A DNA stretch of 64,000 nucleotides from Luteolibacter arcticus (GCF_025950235.1 NZ_JAPDDT010000003.1:1-64000); one strand, 5' to 3'. Shown: positions 47,997 through 57,654, counted from the stretch's first letter. Notes: generated by a model from the sequence alone, not told the origin. Translations and numbers: made by a program.

Positions 47997-50311
47997 CCGG
48001 CATCCCCATCATCGCAGACACCAGGATCGTCTGGCCCGAGAGCGGGTGGATCTTGCCCGGCATCATCGCGCTCGCCGTCATCGCCGCCGCGTTGTTCATC
48101 AGCTATCGCGGCAAGCCGTGGATTCCCGTGCGCATTCGCTGGCTGGCCGGCAGCCTGAAGTGGCTCGGCTTCGCGCTGCTGCTGTTCTTCCTGCTGCGCC
48201 CGGAGATCGTCCGCACCCACAATCGTCCCGGCACCAACCATTGGGCGGTTCTGTTAGACAACAGCCGCAGCATGACGTTGCAGGATCAGGATGATGGCAA
48301 GTCCCGCGCCGACCGGGTGAAGGCCCTGTTAGAGCCCGAGCCGGAAGGCTGGCAGGAAAAGCTCGGCAAGGATTTTATCCTCGACCGCTTCTCCTTCGAC
48401 CAACGCCTTCACCACCGTGCACCGCTGGACTTCGGGGGCAATGCCTCGGCCCTCGCACGCTCGCTTGGCGAAGTGCGCGACCGATATCAGGGCCGGCCGC
48501 TCGCCGGCATCCTCGTCGTCACCGATGGCAGCCCCACCGATACCGCCGCACTCGAGGGGATGCATGCAGGCCTGCCGCCGGTCTTCCCGCTCGTCATCGC
48601 ACCGGATAAGCCGCTGTTAGATCTGTCCGTCGCCAGCGCCACCGCCCGCGCCACCTTGTTCGAAGACGCACCGGTCATCGTCGATGCCTCGATCTCCGCG
48701 CTCGGCCTCGCGGGCAAGACCGTGATCGCCACCGTGAAGGAACATGGCGGCGAGGTGCTGGAAGAAATGCGCCACGATTTCGCCGAAGACCAGGGCACAT
48801 GGAATCCACGCTTCCAGGTTCGCCCGGAGGCCACCGGCACCGCATTCCTCGAGGTCGAGGTGAAGCCCGTTGATCCACTCCAGGAAGCCACGCTTGAGAA
48901 TAACCGCCGCATGGTCGCCGCCAACCGCGACAGCGGCCCGTATCGCGTGCTCTATCTCGGCGGCCGTCCGAATTTCGAGCACAAGTTTCTGCAGCGCGCG
49001 CTAGAGGAAGACCCGGATGTCAGCCTGACCAGCCTCATCCGCATCGCGCGGCGCGAGCCGAAGTTCCAGATGAAGAGCCGTGAGGGCGAGACCAGCAATC
49101 CGCTCTATCGTGGCTTCGAGGATCAGGAAGAAGCCGAGCGTTTCGACGAGGTCGTCTTCATCCGCCTCAACACGAAGGAAGGCGACGAGCTCGACGGCGG
49201 CTTCCCGAAGACGACCGGCGGTTTGTTTCCCTTCGATGCGGTGATCCTCGATGACGTCGAAGCGGAGTTCTTCACCCGCGACCAGCAGCGCCTGCTCCAG
49301 CGCTATGTCTCCGAGCGCGGCGGCAGCGTGCTCATGCTCGGCGGCATGGAGTCGCTCGATGCCGGCGGCTACCACGACACCGCGATCGGCGAGATGCTGC
49401 CGGTTTACCTCGATCCCGCGACGCCCGGCGAAGAGCCGATTTCCGGGCGCTTCGGGCTGACCCGCGAGGGTCTGTTAGAGCCATGGGCGCGCCTGCGGAA
49501 GACCGAGGCCGAGGAAGAGCGCCGCCTGCGCGACATGCCGGAGTTCCAGAACATCCACCGCCTGCCCGCGATCCGTCCCGGCGCGATGGAGGTCGGCAAG
49601 TTCGACTCCGCCGATGCGAGCAGTGCCGCGCTGGTCGTGCGCCGCTATGGGCGCGGGCATACCGCGATGATCGCCGCCACCGATCTCTGGCGCTGGGGCC
49701 TTCGCGATCCCGCCTCGCATGCCGACATGGACAAGACATGGCGGCAGCTGACCCGCTGGCTGCTGTCCGATGTGCCCCGCCCGCTCGCCGTGAAAGTGGA
49801 AGCCGCGGCCAATGGCCAGCTCGTCACGACCCGTCTGTTAGGCGAGGACTTCCTGCCGGTGGAGTCCGGCGGCGTCTCGCTGCGCGTGCGTCGGCCTGAC
49901 GACACCTGGACCAGTCTTTCCCCACGACCGAATGCCGAGACGACCGGCCTCCTCGAAGTGCTTCACACCGACACCGCGCCCGGCCCCTACCTTGCCGAAG
50001 CCACCACCCGCGCCACCGCGACCAAGCCCGCCCAGACCGCCCGCACCGGCTGGGTGGTGAATGCCCTGCAGGACGAATACCTCGCCCTCAAGCCGGATAT
50101 GGAAGCGATGAATCGCCTCGCCACTACCACCGGCGGACGCGTGCTTTCGACGGGCGGCTTGGATGAATTTGTTAGATCGCTCGCCGACCTGCCGGTGCCA
50201 ATCACCGAGACCCGCTCCGAGCCGCTGTGGCATTCGCCATGGTGGCTCGCAGCCGCGCTCGCCTGCTTCATCGGCGAGTGGTCGCTGCGCCGCTGGAAGA
50301 AACTCCCATGA
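47993..50311 (+). CDS. VWA/GATase-like membrane protein
   Basis: The 772-residue protein has two N-terminal helices (about 19-37 and 55-70), a VWA-type strand LLDNSRSMTLQD (88-99), a beta-sandwich, and a central GATase1-like region beginning YRVLYLGGRPNFEHKFLQRA. A late FPFDAVILDDVEAEFF, GGSVLMLGGMESL and a C-terminal TM (WWLAAALACFI) complete the architecture. Such proteins occur next to DUF4175 and BatA-like genes. The glutaminase Cys is absent at the expected turn, so enzymatic activity is unlikely. Both ends overlap neighbouring genes by four bases. Confidence 0.85.
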   Translation: MTGIPIIADTRIVWPESGWILPGIIALAVIAAALFISYRGKPWIPVRIRWLAGSLKWLGFALLLFFLLRPEIVRTHNRPGTNHWAVLLDNSRSMTLQDQDDGKSRADRVKALLEPEPEGWQEKLGKDFILDRFSFDQRLHHRAPLDFGGNASALARSLGEVRDRYQGRPLAGILVVTDGSPTDTAALEGMHAGLPPVFPLVIAPDKPLLDLSVASATARATLFEDAPVIVDASISALGLAGKTVIATVKEHGGEVLEEMRHDFAEDQGTWNPRFQVRPEATGTAFLEVEVKPVDPLQEATLENNRRMVAANRDSGPYRVLYLGGRPNFEHKFLQRALEEDPDVSLTSLIRIARREPKFQMKSREGETSNPLYRGFEDQEEAERFDEVVFIRLNTKEGDELDGGFPKTTGGLFPFDAVILDDVEAEFFTRDQQRLLQRYVSERGGSVLMLGGMESLDAGGYHDTAIGEMLPVYLDPATPGEEPISGRFGLTREGLLEPWARLRKTEAEEERRLRDMPEFQNIHRLPAIRPGAMEVGKFDSADASSAALVVRRYGRGHTAMIAATDLWRWGLRDPASHADMDKTWRQLTRWLLSDVPRPLAVKVEAAANGQLVTTRLLGEDFLPVESGGVSLRVRRPDDTWTSLSPRPNAETTGLLEVLHTDTAPGPYLAEATTRATATKPAQTARTGWVVNALQDEYLALKPDMEAMNRLATTTGGRVLSTGGLDEFVRSLADLPVPITETRSEPLWHSPWWLAAALACFIGEWSLRRWKKLP

Positions 50312-51231
50312 AGACCTTGTTGCTGCTGTACCTGCTGATCGCCACGGCCCCGCTGCTGCGGGCGGAGGAGAAACGCGCCCTGCTCATCGTGATCGGCGAG
50401 CCTGGCAATGCACTCTATCAGGAAGAATTCCAGCGGCAGGCCAAGGTCTGGCAGGATCTCGCGGCGAAGGCGAAGATGGATGCCGATACCATCGGCCTCG
50501 GTGACGAGCCCTCCGACGGCGACCGGCCCGGCCTTGAGAAAGCCATCGCCGACATGCCGAAAAACGACGGTGACCTGTGGCTCGTGTGGATCGGCCACGG
50601 CACCTTCGACGGCCGCGCCGCGAAGTTCAACCTGCGCGGCCCGGACATCGAAGCCACGGCAGTCGCCGAGCTTCTCAAACCCTTCCAGCAGCGGCTCATC
50701 GTCCTGAATCTCTTCTCCGCCAGTGGCCCCTTCGTCGCCCCGCTCTCCGGCAAGAACCGAGTGGTCGTCAGCGCCAGCCGCGGCGGCGAAAAGAACTACT
50801 CCCGCCTCGGCGAAAAGCTCGCGAACTCCCTCGGCTCCGCGGATGCCGACCTCGATCTCGATGGCTCGCTCTCCCTGTTAGAAGCCATCCTCCACGCCTC
50901 CGCCGCGGCCAAGGCCTTCTACGACGATGCCCAGCGCGTCGTCGCCGAGCACGCCGTGATCGATGACAATGGCGATGGCCGCGGCACCGGCACCGACAAG
51001 TTCAAGGGTCTGCGCGCCGATGGAGCCGCGCCCGATGGAGCCCTGTCCCGCGAGATTTATTTCCTCGGCGACAGCGCCGACCCGCTCACGCCCGAGGCCC
51101 GCGAAGAACGAACCAAGCTGGAATCCGAGATCGAAGCGCTGCGCCAGCGGAAGAAGGACGTGGCGGAAGATGACTACTACGCCGAGTTGGAACCGCTGAT
51201 GCGCCGGATGGCCAAGCTCTACGGCAAGTAG
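50308..51231 (+). CDS. Cysteine-free caspase-fold (C13-like) exported protein
   Basis: The 307-residue protein has a signal peptide (1 to about 19, LLRAE). The fold motifs of C13/caspase-like peptidases are present: LWLVWIGHGTFDGRAAKFNL with His97, then the strand LIVLNLFSASGPFVAPLSG where the nucleophile is expected. The protein contains no Cys at all, so it cannot be a cysteine peptidase; it may be a binding or scaffold module. It is the last gene of the operon and translationally coupled to the VWA gene. Confidence 0.75.
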   Translation: MKTLLLLYLLIATAPLLRAEEKRALLIVIGEPGNALYQEEFQRQAKVWQDLAAKAKMDADTIGLGDEPSDGDRPGLEKAIADMPKNDGDLWLVWIGHGTFDGRAAKFNLRGPDIEATAVAELLKPFQQRLIVLNLFSASGPFVAPLSGKNRVVVSASRGGEKNYSRLGEKLANSLGSADADLDLDGSLSLLEAILHASAAAKAFYDDAQRVVAEHAVIDDNGDGRGTGTDKFKGLRADGAAPDGALSREIYFLGDSADPLTPEAREERTKLESEIEALRQRKKDVAEDDYYAELEPLMRRMAKLYGK

Positions 51232-51240
51232 CCCACCGGC

Positions 51241-51690
51241 TCACAACCGCGGATCGAAGACAAAGCGCTCCGCCTTGCTCACCTTCAGCTTCGTAGCCTG
51301 CGGATGACGAGGATTGAACAACAGATTCCTCTCCCGCGGAACAACCACGCTTGGCAGCACAAGCCCGACCGCACGCTCCTTGGCCAGCCACGCGGCCCCA
51401 TAGCGCCTCGCCGTCACGGACGAAGGTTGGTCACGCCAGCCATCCGGCAAGGCACGTGCCGGCTCGACCCACTCGTCCGGCACGTCCACCGGAATGACCC
51501 GCCACTCCAAGGCAAGCGCCTCCCTTGGGGCATGCACGAGGATCTCCAGTGCCGCCAAGGCCCGCGACTCCGCCAGATAGATCGCCGCGATACCGGGTGG
51601 ATTCCACCGCCCCCCGTAAAGACGCGCGCCTTCGCCGTCCATCGCCGTGGCCGCCCAACGCTCCTGCACGATCCGGAACCAGAGCGCCAT
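51241..51690 (-). CDS. RES-domain toxin (NAD+-degrading)
   Basis: The 149-residue protein has the RES signature: LYGGRWNPPG (Arg28), IYLAES (Tyr38), ALAALEILVH (Glu49) and LPSVVVPRERNLLFNP. RES toxins phosphorolyse or hydrolyse NAD+ and are neutralised by a Xre/DUF2384 antitoxin, which is encoded just upstream on the same strand with five bases between. The order antitoxin then toxin is standard. Confidence 0.92.
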   Translation of the reverse strand: MALWFRIVQERWAATAMDGEGARLYGGRWNPPGIAAIYLAESRALAALEILVHAPREALALEWRVIPVDVPDEWVEPARALPDGWRDQPSSVTARRYGAAWLAKERAVGLVLPSVVVPRERNLLFNPRHPQATKLKVSKAERFVFDPRL

Positions 51691-51695
51691 CTCAG

Positions 51696-52199
51696 TTAAG
51701 AAAACACGCCGTGTTCAATGCGTCCAAGTAGCGCCTCCACTTCCCGGGCCCCGACCTCGGTGTCCGCAAAATCCAGCGGGCTCTCCCCGTGGAAAGCAAT
51801 CGCCGGGGCAGACAGCCACCTCCGCGCCGAGTCCGCACTATCGAAAACCGCCTCCGCCCGGTTCAGCAGCCGCGCATAGCGCACCAGCCGGTCCGAGGCC
51901 GCGCGATCCAGCGTGCCACCCGTCTTGCGCCGGTGCAGCGTGGCCCGCGACATCCCGAGCAGTCCGGCCAGCCGTTCCTCGGTGAGCCCGAGCATTTCGC
52001 GCAGCGTGTGGAACTCGGTCATGGGCAGCCCGTCCCGCACCTTGTCGATCATGTAGGCGGCTTCCGGTTCGCGGAGCACGGAGCCCTTGGAGCGCTCATC
52101 TATCTCCTCCGCGTAGGCGATTTGCTCCGGCGGGGGCGGCGGTGCTGGCGCCCCCTTGCCCTTTTTCAGCGCATCACGATAGCTGACCTTCCGTCTCAT
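51696..52199 (-). CDS. Xre/MbcA/ParS-type antitoxin (DUF2384)
   Basis: The 167-residue protein has an N-terminal Pro-rich, charged segment, a helix-turn-helix with LTEERLAGLLGMSRATLHRR, and the C-terminal toxin-binding domain WLSAPAIAFHGESPLDFADT. It should repress the operon and block the RES toxin. It is longer than many homologues because of the N-terminal KKGKGAPAPPPPPEQ stretch. The 121-base gap to the divergent protease gene holds the probable autoregulated promoter. Confidence 0.92.
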   Translation of the reverse strand: MRRKVSYRDALKKGKGAPAPPPPPEQIAYAEEIDERSKGSVLREPEAAYMIDKVRDGLPMTEFHTLREMLGLTEERLAGLLGMSRATLHRRKTGGTLDRAASDRLVRYARLLNRAEAVFDSADSARRWLSAPAIAFHGESPLDFADTEVGAREVEALLGRIEHGVFS

Positions 52200-52320
52200 A
52201 TGAAGTACCCTATTCCTTCATTTGCCCCATCACAAGCATTTACCCCCCTCCCGCATTTCCCTTTCGGTGCCGTCCCATTCCCCTTGCGCCGCGGCGTGTG
52301 CCCCGTAGCCTCGCGGCACC

Positions 52321-53805
52321 ATGCTCGCGCGTCTCGTTTTCCCGCTCGCCTTGCTTGTGGCAGGTCCAGTCCTCGCCCAAACGGCAGCCCCGATCCCGAT
52401 GACCCCGCCCGGGGCTCCCTCGGACATCTACCGCTCGGTCGTCCGGATCGAGGCCGCGGCCCAGGTCCCGGACTACCAGACGCCGTGGAATAGCGGCCGC
52501 TTCGGCGGCGGCATCGGCACCGGCTTCGTCATCGGGAAGAACCAGTTCCTCACCAATGCCCACGTCGTTTCCAATGCCCGCCGCCTGCTGATCACCATCC
52601 ACGGCAGCCCGCGGAAATACCCGGCGAAGGTGAAGCACATCGCCCATGACTGCGACCTCGCCCTTCTTGAAGTGGAGGACTTCTCCGATTTCGCGAAGTT
52701 TCCGGTATTCTCCCTCGGCGAGGTGCCCCAGCTCGAAAGCCAGGTCCGCGTGATCGGCTACCCCATCGGCGGCGAGCGCCTGTCGGTCACCCGCGGCGTC
52801 GTCTCGCGCATCGACTTCTCCTCCTACTCCCACTCGCGCGCCGACCAGCACCTCATCGTGCAGATCGATGCCGCCATCAATCCCGGCAACTCCGGCGGCC
52901 CGGTGGTGCAGGAGGGCAAAGTCGTCGGCGTCGCCTTCCAAGGCCTGCGCCAGGCGGACAATACCGGCTACATCATTCCCACGCCCGTCATCCGCCGCTT
53001 CCTCAAGGACATCGAGGACGGCCACTACGACCACTACGTGGACCTCGGCGTCTCCACCTTCCCGCTCTACAATCCCGCCATGCGCCAGGCGCTGAAGCTG
53101 AAGGACGATGGCAATGGCGTGCTAGTCACCGACGTCACCCCCACCGGCTCCTGCGACGGCGTGCTCAAACCCGGCGACGTGCTCGTCTCCATCGACGGCC
53201 ACGAAGTCGACAGCGCCGGCCAGATCCTGCTCGATGGCGAGAAGGTCGACCTCAACGAAGTCGTCGAGCGCAAGTTCGCCGGTGACAAGGTCGCCCTGCG
53301 CTGGCTCAGCGAAGGCACCTGGAATGACAAGGACGTCGAGCTCAAGCCGCTGCCACCGGCGCGCATGTATGCCATCCAGTATGAAAAGAAGCCGCGCTAC
53401 ACCGTCTTCGCCGGACTCGTTTTCCAACCGCTCGACACCAATCTCTTCGCCACCACCAAGCTCGACGACGTCAACGTCCGCCGCCTCTACAGCGACTACG
53501 TGCCAAAGGGCATCTTCACCGAGCGCCAGGACGTCGTGCTTCTCACGCGCATCGAGAGCGATCCCGTGAATAGCCAGCTCGGCGGCTTCACCGGCAAGGC
53601 TGTGGACAAGATCAACGGCACCGTGGTCAAGAGCCTCAAGCACGCCCACGAGCTCCTCAATCCCGCCACGCCGCCTGAGTTCTTCGTCATCGAGCTGTTC
53701 GGCTCGCCGCGGCCCGTCGTTCTCCCCGGCAATGCCATCGCCGCCGCCAACAAGCGGGTGAGCGAAACCTACGCCATCGATCAACTTTCCAATCTCGAAG
53801 AGTGA
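52321..53805 (+). CDS. HtrA-like trypsin-type serine protease with PDZ domain
   Basis: The 494-residue protein has a signal peptide (1-20, VLAQ). The catalytic triad is complete: His81 (TNAHVV), Asp112 (HDCDLALLEV) and Ser191 (NPGNSGGPVV). A PDZ domain follows (about 255-345: SCDGVLKPGDVLVSIDGHEV), then a second, more divergent PDZ-like part to the C-terminus. It acts in the periplasm as protease/chaperone. Its stop is eight bases before the start of a related lipoprotein that lacks the triad. Confidence 0.92.
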   Translation: MLARLVFPLALLVAGPVLAQTAAPIPMTPPGAPSDIYRSVVRIEAAAQVPDYQTPWNSGRFGGGIGTGFVIGKNQFLTNAHVVSNARRLLITIHGSPRKYPAKVKHIAHDCDLALLEVEDFSDFAKFPVFSLGEVPQLESQVRVIGYPIGGERLSVTRGVVSRIDFSSYSHSRADQHLIVQIDAAINPGNSGGPVVQEGKVVGVAFQGLRQADNTGYIIPTPVIRRFLKDIEDGHYDHYVDLGVSTFPLYNPAMRQALKLKDDGNGVLVTDVTPTGSCDGVLKPGDVLVSIDGHEVDSAGQILLDGEKVDLNEVVERKFAGDKVALRWLSEGTWNDKDVELKPLPPARMYAIQYEKKPRYTVFAGLVFQPLDTNLFATTKLDDVNVRRLYSDYVPKGIFTERQDVVLLTRIESDPVNSQLGGFTGKAVDKINGTVVKSLKHAHELLNPATPPEFFVIELFGSPRPVVLPGNAIAAANKRVSETYAIDQLSNLEE

Positions 53806-53813
53806 ATCCCGCC

Positions 53814-55352
53814 ATGCGTCCTCACCTGTTGCTCCCGCTCTTGCTCCTTTCCGCCTGCGATCGCCCGCAGGCTCCGGTCGCATCCGCTGCTCCTGCGCCC
53901 GCCCCGGTGCTTCCCGGTCCGGTCCCGGCTCCGAACCCCGACGAGATTTTGTCCTCGGTCATCCGCATCAACACGACCCAACAGTCGTGGGACCAAGCCG
54001 AGCCGTGGCAAAAGAACACCCCGGGCAAGCGCCGCGCGCTCGGGGCCATCGTCGGCAACAGTCTCGTGCTCACCACCGCGGAAATGGCGGTCGATGCCAC
54101 GTTGATCGAACTCGAGTCCCCCGATGGCAAACGGCTGGCCACCGCGAAGACCATGGCTGTCGACTACGAAGCGAACCTCGCTCTGTTAGGTCTCGCCTCG
54201 GAAAGCGACGCCAAGTTCTTCGAAGGCACCAAGCCCCTCGAAATTGCCGCACCGCCGAAGCCCGGCGACCTGGTCGATATCCTGCAGGTCGAGGAGAATG
54301 GCACCCCGCTCATCACCAGCGGCGGCATCCAGAGCATCGACGTCGTCTCGAATTTCCTGCCCGGCCAATTCTTCCTCACCTACGAGGTGAAGGCCTCGAT
54401 GCAAAGCGCCGCCAGCAGCTTCTCGCTGCCCGTGCTGCGCGACGGCAAGCTCGCCGGCATCCTGAGCAGCTACGACGCCAAGGACCAGATCAGCGACGTC
54501 ACCGCCACCGATCTCGTCGCCCGCTTCGTGAAAGAAGGAGCGGACGGCGACTACGCCGGCTTCCCCTCGCTCGGCATTTCCATCAGCCGCACGGAGGACC
54601 CGAACTTCCGCCTCTTCCTGAAGCTCCCCGATGACGGCGGCGGACTCTACGTTTCGAAGGTCCGCGCCGGTGGTGCCGCCGATAAAGCCGGCCTCAAGAA
54701 GGGCGACGTGATCCTTACCATCGACGGCCACGACATCGATCGCCTCGGCTACTTCAAGGACCCGCATTATGGTCGCCTCTACTGGAGCCACCTCGTCCGC
54801 GGGGCGAAGGCCAGTGGCGACAAGGTCGGCCTCACAGTCCAACGCGATGGCAAGCCGCTCGAAATCGCCGCCGTGCTCGACCGCCGCGACGAAGCCGACC
54901 AACTCGTGCCCGGGTATTCCTTTGGCAAGGCCCCGTCCTTCCTCGTCAAGGGCGGCCTCATCTTCCAGGAGCTCACCCGCCCGCTGCTCGAGTCCTTCGG
55001 CAACGAATGGCAGTCCCGCGCCCCGCTCAACCTGCTGGACGTCTTCGAAAATCCCGAGAAATACGAATCCCGCGGCCGTCGCATTGTCTTCCTCTCCAAT
55101 GTGATCCCCACCCCCGCCACAGTCGGCTACGAGCCTCTCCAGAGCATGATCGTAACCAAGGTCAACGGCAAGGACATCAAGGACATGAAGACCCTCGTCG
55201 AGGCCTTCAAGACCCCGGCCGCCGATGGCTTGCACTCGATCGAATTCGACGAGGAAAAGTTCCACGTTTACCTCGACGAGAGCGTTTCCGACACGGTGGA
55301 CAAGCAACTCCTCCAACGCGGTCTGCCCCGTCTTTCCCGGGCGGAGGACTGA
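53814..55352 (+). CDS. HtrA-like pseudoprotease lipoprotein with PDZ domain
   Basis: The 512-residue protein has a lipoprotein signal (LLLSAC, Cys15) and a Pro/Ala-rich linker. The following domain aligns with the protease at 52321, but the catalytic positions are Glu90 (TTAEMAV for TNAHVV), Asn121 (ANLALL for CDLALL) and Phe203 (SSFSLPVL for GNSGGPVV). The PDZ domain (ADKAGLKKGDVILTIDGHDI) and C-terminal part are kept. A proteolytically dead paralogue anchored in the membrane could recruit substrates or regulate the active partner. Confidence 0.85.
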   Translation: MRPHLLLPLLLLSACDRPQAPVASAAPAPAPVLPGPVPAPNPDEILSSVIRINTTQQSWDQAEPWQKNTPGKRRALGAIVGNSLVLTTAEMAVDATLIELESPDGKRLATAKTMAVDYEANLALLGLASESDAKFFEGTKPLEIAAPPKPGDLVDILQVEENGTPLITSGGIQSIDVVSNFLPGQFFLTYEVKASMQSAASSFSLPVLRDGKLAGILSSYDAKDQISDVTATDLVARFVKEGADGDYAGFPSLGISISRTEDPNFRLFLKLPDDGGGLYVSKVRAGGAADKAGLKKGDVILTIDGHDIDRLGYFKDPHYGRLYWSHLVRGAKASGDKVGLTVQRDGKPLEIAAVLDRRDEADQLVPGYSFGKAPSFLVKGGLIFQELTRPLLESFGNEWQSRAPLNLLDVFENPEKYESRGRRIVFLSNVIPTPATVGYEPLQSMIVTKVNGKDIKDMKTLVEAFKTPAADGLHSIEFDEEKFHVYLDESVSDTVDKQLLQRGLPRLSRAED

Positions 55353-55441
55353 TGGCGGGCGGCGTGATTTTCCTGTAATTTTCCGGTTGTCAAAACCCGG
55401 TCGGCCACCCTTAATCCCGCCCCACCTCGCAGGGGAAACAA

Positions 55442-55514
55442 GGCTCAGTAGCTCAGTCGGTAGAGCAGCGGATTGAAAATCCGCGTGTCGGCGGTTCGAT
55501 TCCGTCCTGAGCCA
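55442..55514 (+). tRNA. tRNA-Phe (GAA)
   Basis: The acceptor stem GGCTCAG/CTGAGCC with discriminator A, D-arm with AGCTCAGTCGGTAGAGC, anticodon stem GCGGA/TCCGC with loop TTGAAAA (anticodon GAA), and T-arm GGCGG-TTCGATT-CCGTC all fold. CCA is not encoded. Length is 73 nt. Confidence 0.96.
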
Positions 55515-55530
55515 CTTCCCCTACAGAAAG

Positions 55531-55567
55531 AAAGGACCGCGGCACATGCCACGGTCCTTTTTCTTTG
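55531..55567. terminator. Bidirectional terminator after tRNA-Phe
   Basis: AAAGGACCG and CGGTCCTTT form a stem with an inner GGCA/TGCC pair; T-rich sequence follows on the plus strand (TTTTTCTTT) and CCTTTCTTT on the minus strand. It lies between the tRNA (+) and the TonB receptor gene (-). Confidence 0.8.
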
Positions 55568-55578
55568 GCCGGATCGGC

Positions 55579-57654
55579 TCACCAGCGGCACTCGATACCT
55601 GCAAAGACTCCGCGGCCGTCGCCGGGCAGGAACTGGCGTTGGTCGGTGCCATTCGCGTTTTCGATCACGCCGGTGGTGGCGGCGTAGCCTTCGTCGGTGA
55701 GGTTCTTGCCCTCGATGAACCATGAGATCCCCTCTTCCACGCGGCGGCCGAATTTGAAGCCGAGGAGGGCATAGGGGTCGGCGGAGAAGGTGTTGCGGTG
55801 GTCGATCCATGACTCCACCGGCACCCACTCGAAGGTCGGGCCGGCGTACCAGCCCGACTCGTTCTCCCACATCAACTCGCCGCGGATCAGGTGCTCCGGC
55901 AGACCGGCGATCTGGTTGTCACCGTAGGTCGGGTCCTTGTCGAAATGGTAGTCGCCGTAGGTCCACGCAGTGCGGAAGACCAGGCGCTGCGCCGGGTTGT
56001 CCTCCCACGCGCAACCTAACAGATCGACCTCGCCCGCCAGCTCCACTCCCTGGTGGATGGTCTGGTCGGCATTGATCGTGCCGGTCGCGCCGATGGCGGC
56101 GGGCGGCGGGAGCTGGACGGTCAGCAACTCGTCATCGATCTCGGCGCGATAGACGGAGAGGTCCCAACGCGCGAAGCCCACGGCACCACGCGTGCCGAGT
56201 TCGAAGGTGGTCGCTCCCTGCGCTTCGTTCGCGACCACGGCGGTGCCGGATTCGCTGAAAGACGGCGGCTCGTAGCTGCCGCTCACATTGGCATAGACCT
56301 GCGTCGTCTTCTCTTCGTCGGCATCCCAGCGCACGCCGATCTTCGGCGAGAGGTTGTCGTAGGTACGATCATGGCTGCTGTTGGCAAGCGTGGGGCCGAA
56401 GACGCGACGGGTTTCGCGCTCATTGCGCGAGGCGGCGGCACCCAGCACACCGGTGAAGCCGGCACCGAGCTCGAGCTGGCTTTCGAAAAACGCCTCGAGG
56501 TTGGTCGCGGTCTGTTCGTCCTTTTGGAGCAGCGCCGTGCGATGACCGCCTACGTTCGTGTAGTTCGCTGCGTTCGTCTCGCCGCGCAGGAAAAGCAGGC
56601 CCGCACGGAATCGTTGCTCGCGCTCGAACAGATCGTCGGTGTTGGTGAAGACGACGCCTAACAGCCCGTCGTTCGACTTCTGGTCGATCACCTGGAAAAT
56701 CGGATGATCGAGATCCTTGTAGGTCCACGCCGCGATGAAATCGACGGCGCTGTTGCCATTCTCCACCGTGGTCTTGCTCGCGAGCCGGAACAGCTCGAAG
56801 TCGCGCTTCTGATCCTGGGTAATGTTCGCCGGTGCGGCCTTTCGCGGATCGAGTTCCAGCTCGGCTTTCGTCAGATTGCCCGGCAGCTCTGAATCGGTGA
56901 CCACGGAGGTGAGATAGACGCGGGTTTCCACATGATCGGCGATCTGCCAGCCGAAGTTGGCGAAGAGCCGCTGGTTGTCCTGGTCGGCATGATGGCGGAA
57001 GCCCTCCTGCGACTGCTGCGAAAGGCTGAAGTACAGATCCTTCGAGCCCTCGCTGAAGCCGCTCGCAAAGCGTGCCCGCAGGTAGCCGAAGGAGCCCGCC
57101 TCCAAGCGCGCGGAATAACCCGGCGAGGTCAGGCCGGTGTGGGAAACGTAGTCGATCGCGCCACCCAGCGTCGATGAGCCGTAGGCCAGCGCATTCCCGC
57201 CGCGCCAGACATTGATGTACGATGCGGATAGTGGATCGAGCGCCTGGAAGTCGAAGCCGCCGTCGGCCAGATTCAGCGGCACGCCGTCTTGCAAGACGCG
57301 GATGCCGCGACCGTGAAAGGTCCGTTGTAGACCAGAGCCACGGATCGAAAGCCGCGCCTCATCCGAGCCGAAACGCGGCTGGGCGAACACCCCGGCAGAC
57401 AGGGCGAACGTATCGGCCACCGTGCTGGCGCGGCCGGTGAGATAGCGCTCGGCATCGACGACCTCGACGCCGCCGGGAGTTTTCTCAAGGTCAGCTCGGC
57501 TGATCTCGGGCGTCGGGACGGTGAGCGAGGGCTTATTCGCCACCGTGGCCTCGACGACCATGGCATCGAGTTGATCAGGCGACTGGGATTGGGCGTGAAG
57601 AAGGGAAACGAGCGAGCCGCCGATACCGGCAACCGTGAGGATGGAAGTTTTCAA
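55579..57654 (-). CDS. TonB-dependent outer-membrane receptor
   Basis: The 691-residue protein starts at TTG (57654). It has a signal peptide (1 to about 21), a plug domain (about 30-170) with RLSIRGSGLQRTFHGRGIRV and YGSSTLGGAIDYVSHTG, and a beta-barrel that ends with an aromatic residue (IECRW). Such receptors import siderophores, vitamins or glycans with TonB energy. No TonB/ExbB/ExbD genes are in the window. The plug resembles FecA/siderophore receptors, but the ligand is not decided. A small membrane-protein gene lies directly upstream. Confidence 0.92.
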   Translation of the reverse strand: MKTSILTVAGIGGSLVSLLHAQSQSPDQLDAMVVEATVANKPSLTVPTPEISRADLEKTPGGVEVVDAERYLTGRASTVADTFALSAGVFAQPRFGSDEARLSIRGSGLQRTFHGRGIRVLQDGVPLNLADGGFDFQALDPLSASYINVWRGGNALAYGSSTLGGAIDYVSHTGLTSPGYSARLEAGSFGYLRARFASGFSEGSKDLYFSLSQQSQEGFRHHADQDNQRLFANFGWQIADHVETRVYLTSVVTDSELPGNLTKAELELDPRKAAPANITQDQKRDFELFRLASKTTVENGNSAVDFIAAWTYKDLDHPIFQVIDQKSNDGLLGVVFTNTDDLFEREQRFRAGLLFLRGETNAANYTNVGGHRTALLQKDEQTATNLEAFFESQLELGAGFTGVLGAAASRNERETRRVFGPTLANSSHDRTYDNLSPKIGVRWDADEEKTTQVYANVSGSYEPPSFSESGTAVVANEAQGATTFELGTRGAVGFARWDLSVYRAEIDDELLTVQLPPPAAIGATGTINADQTIHQGVELAGEVDLLGCAWEDNPAQRLVFRTAWTYGDYHFDKDPTYGDNQIAGLPEHLIRGELMWENESGWYAGPTFEWVPVESWIDHRNTFSADPYALLGFKFGRRVEEGISWFIEGKNLTDEGYAATTGVIENANGTDQRQFLPGDGRGVFAGIECRW

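Noticed and set aside
54186-55316. 376-codon frame opposite the pseudoprotease gene
   Set aside because: It is antisense, acidic and Val-rich without motif; the plus-strand frame has lipobox and PDZ.
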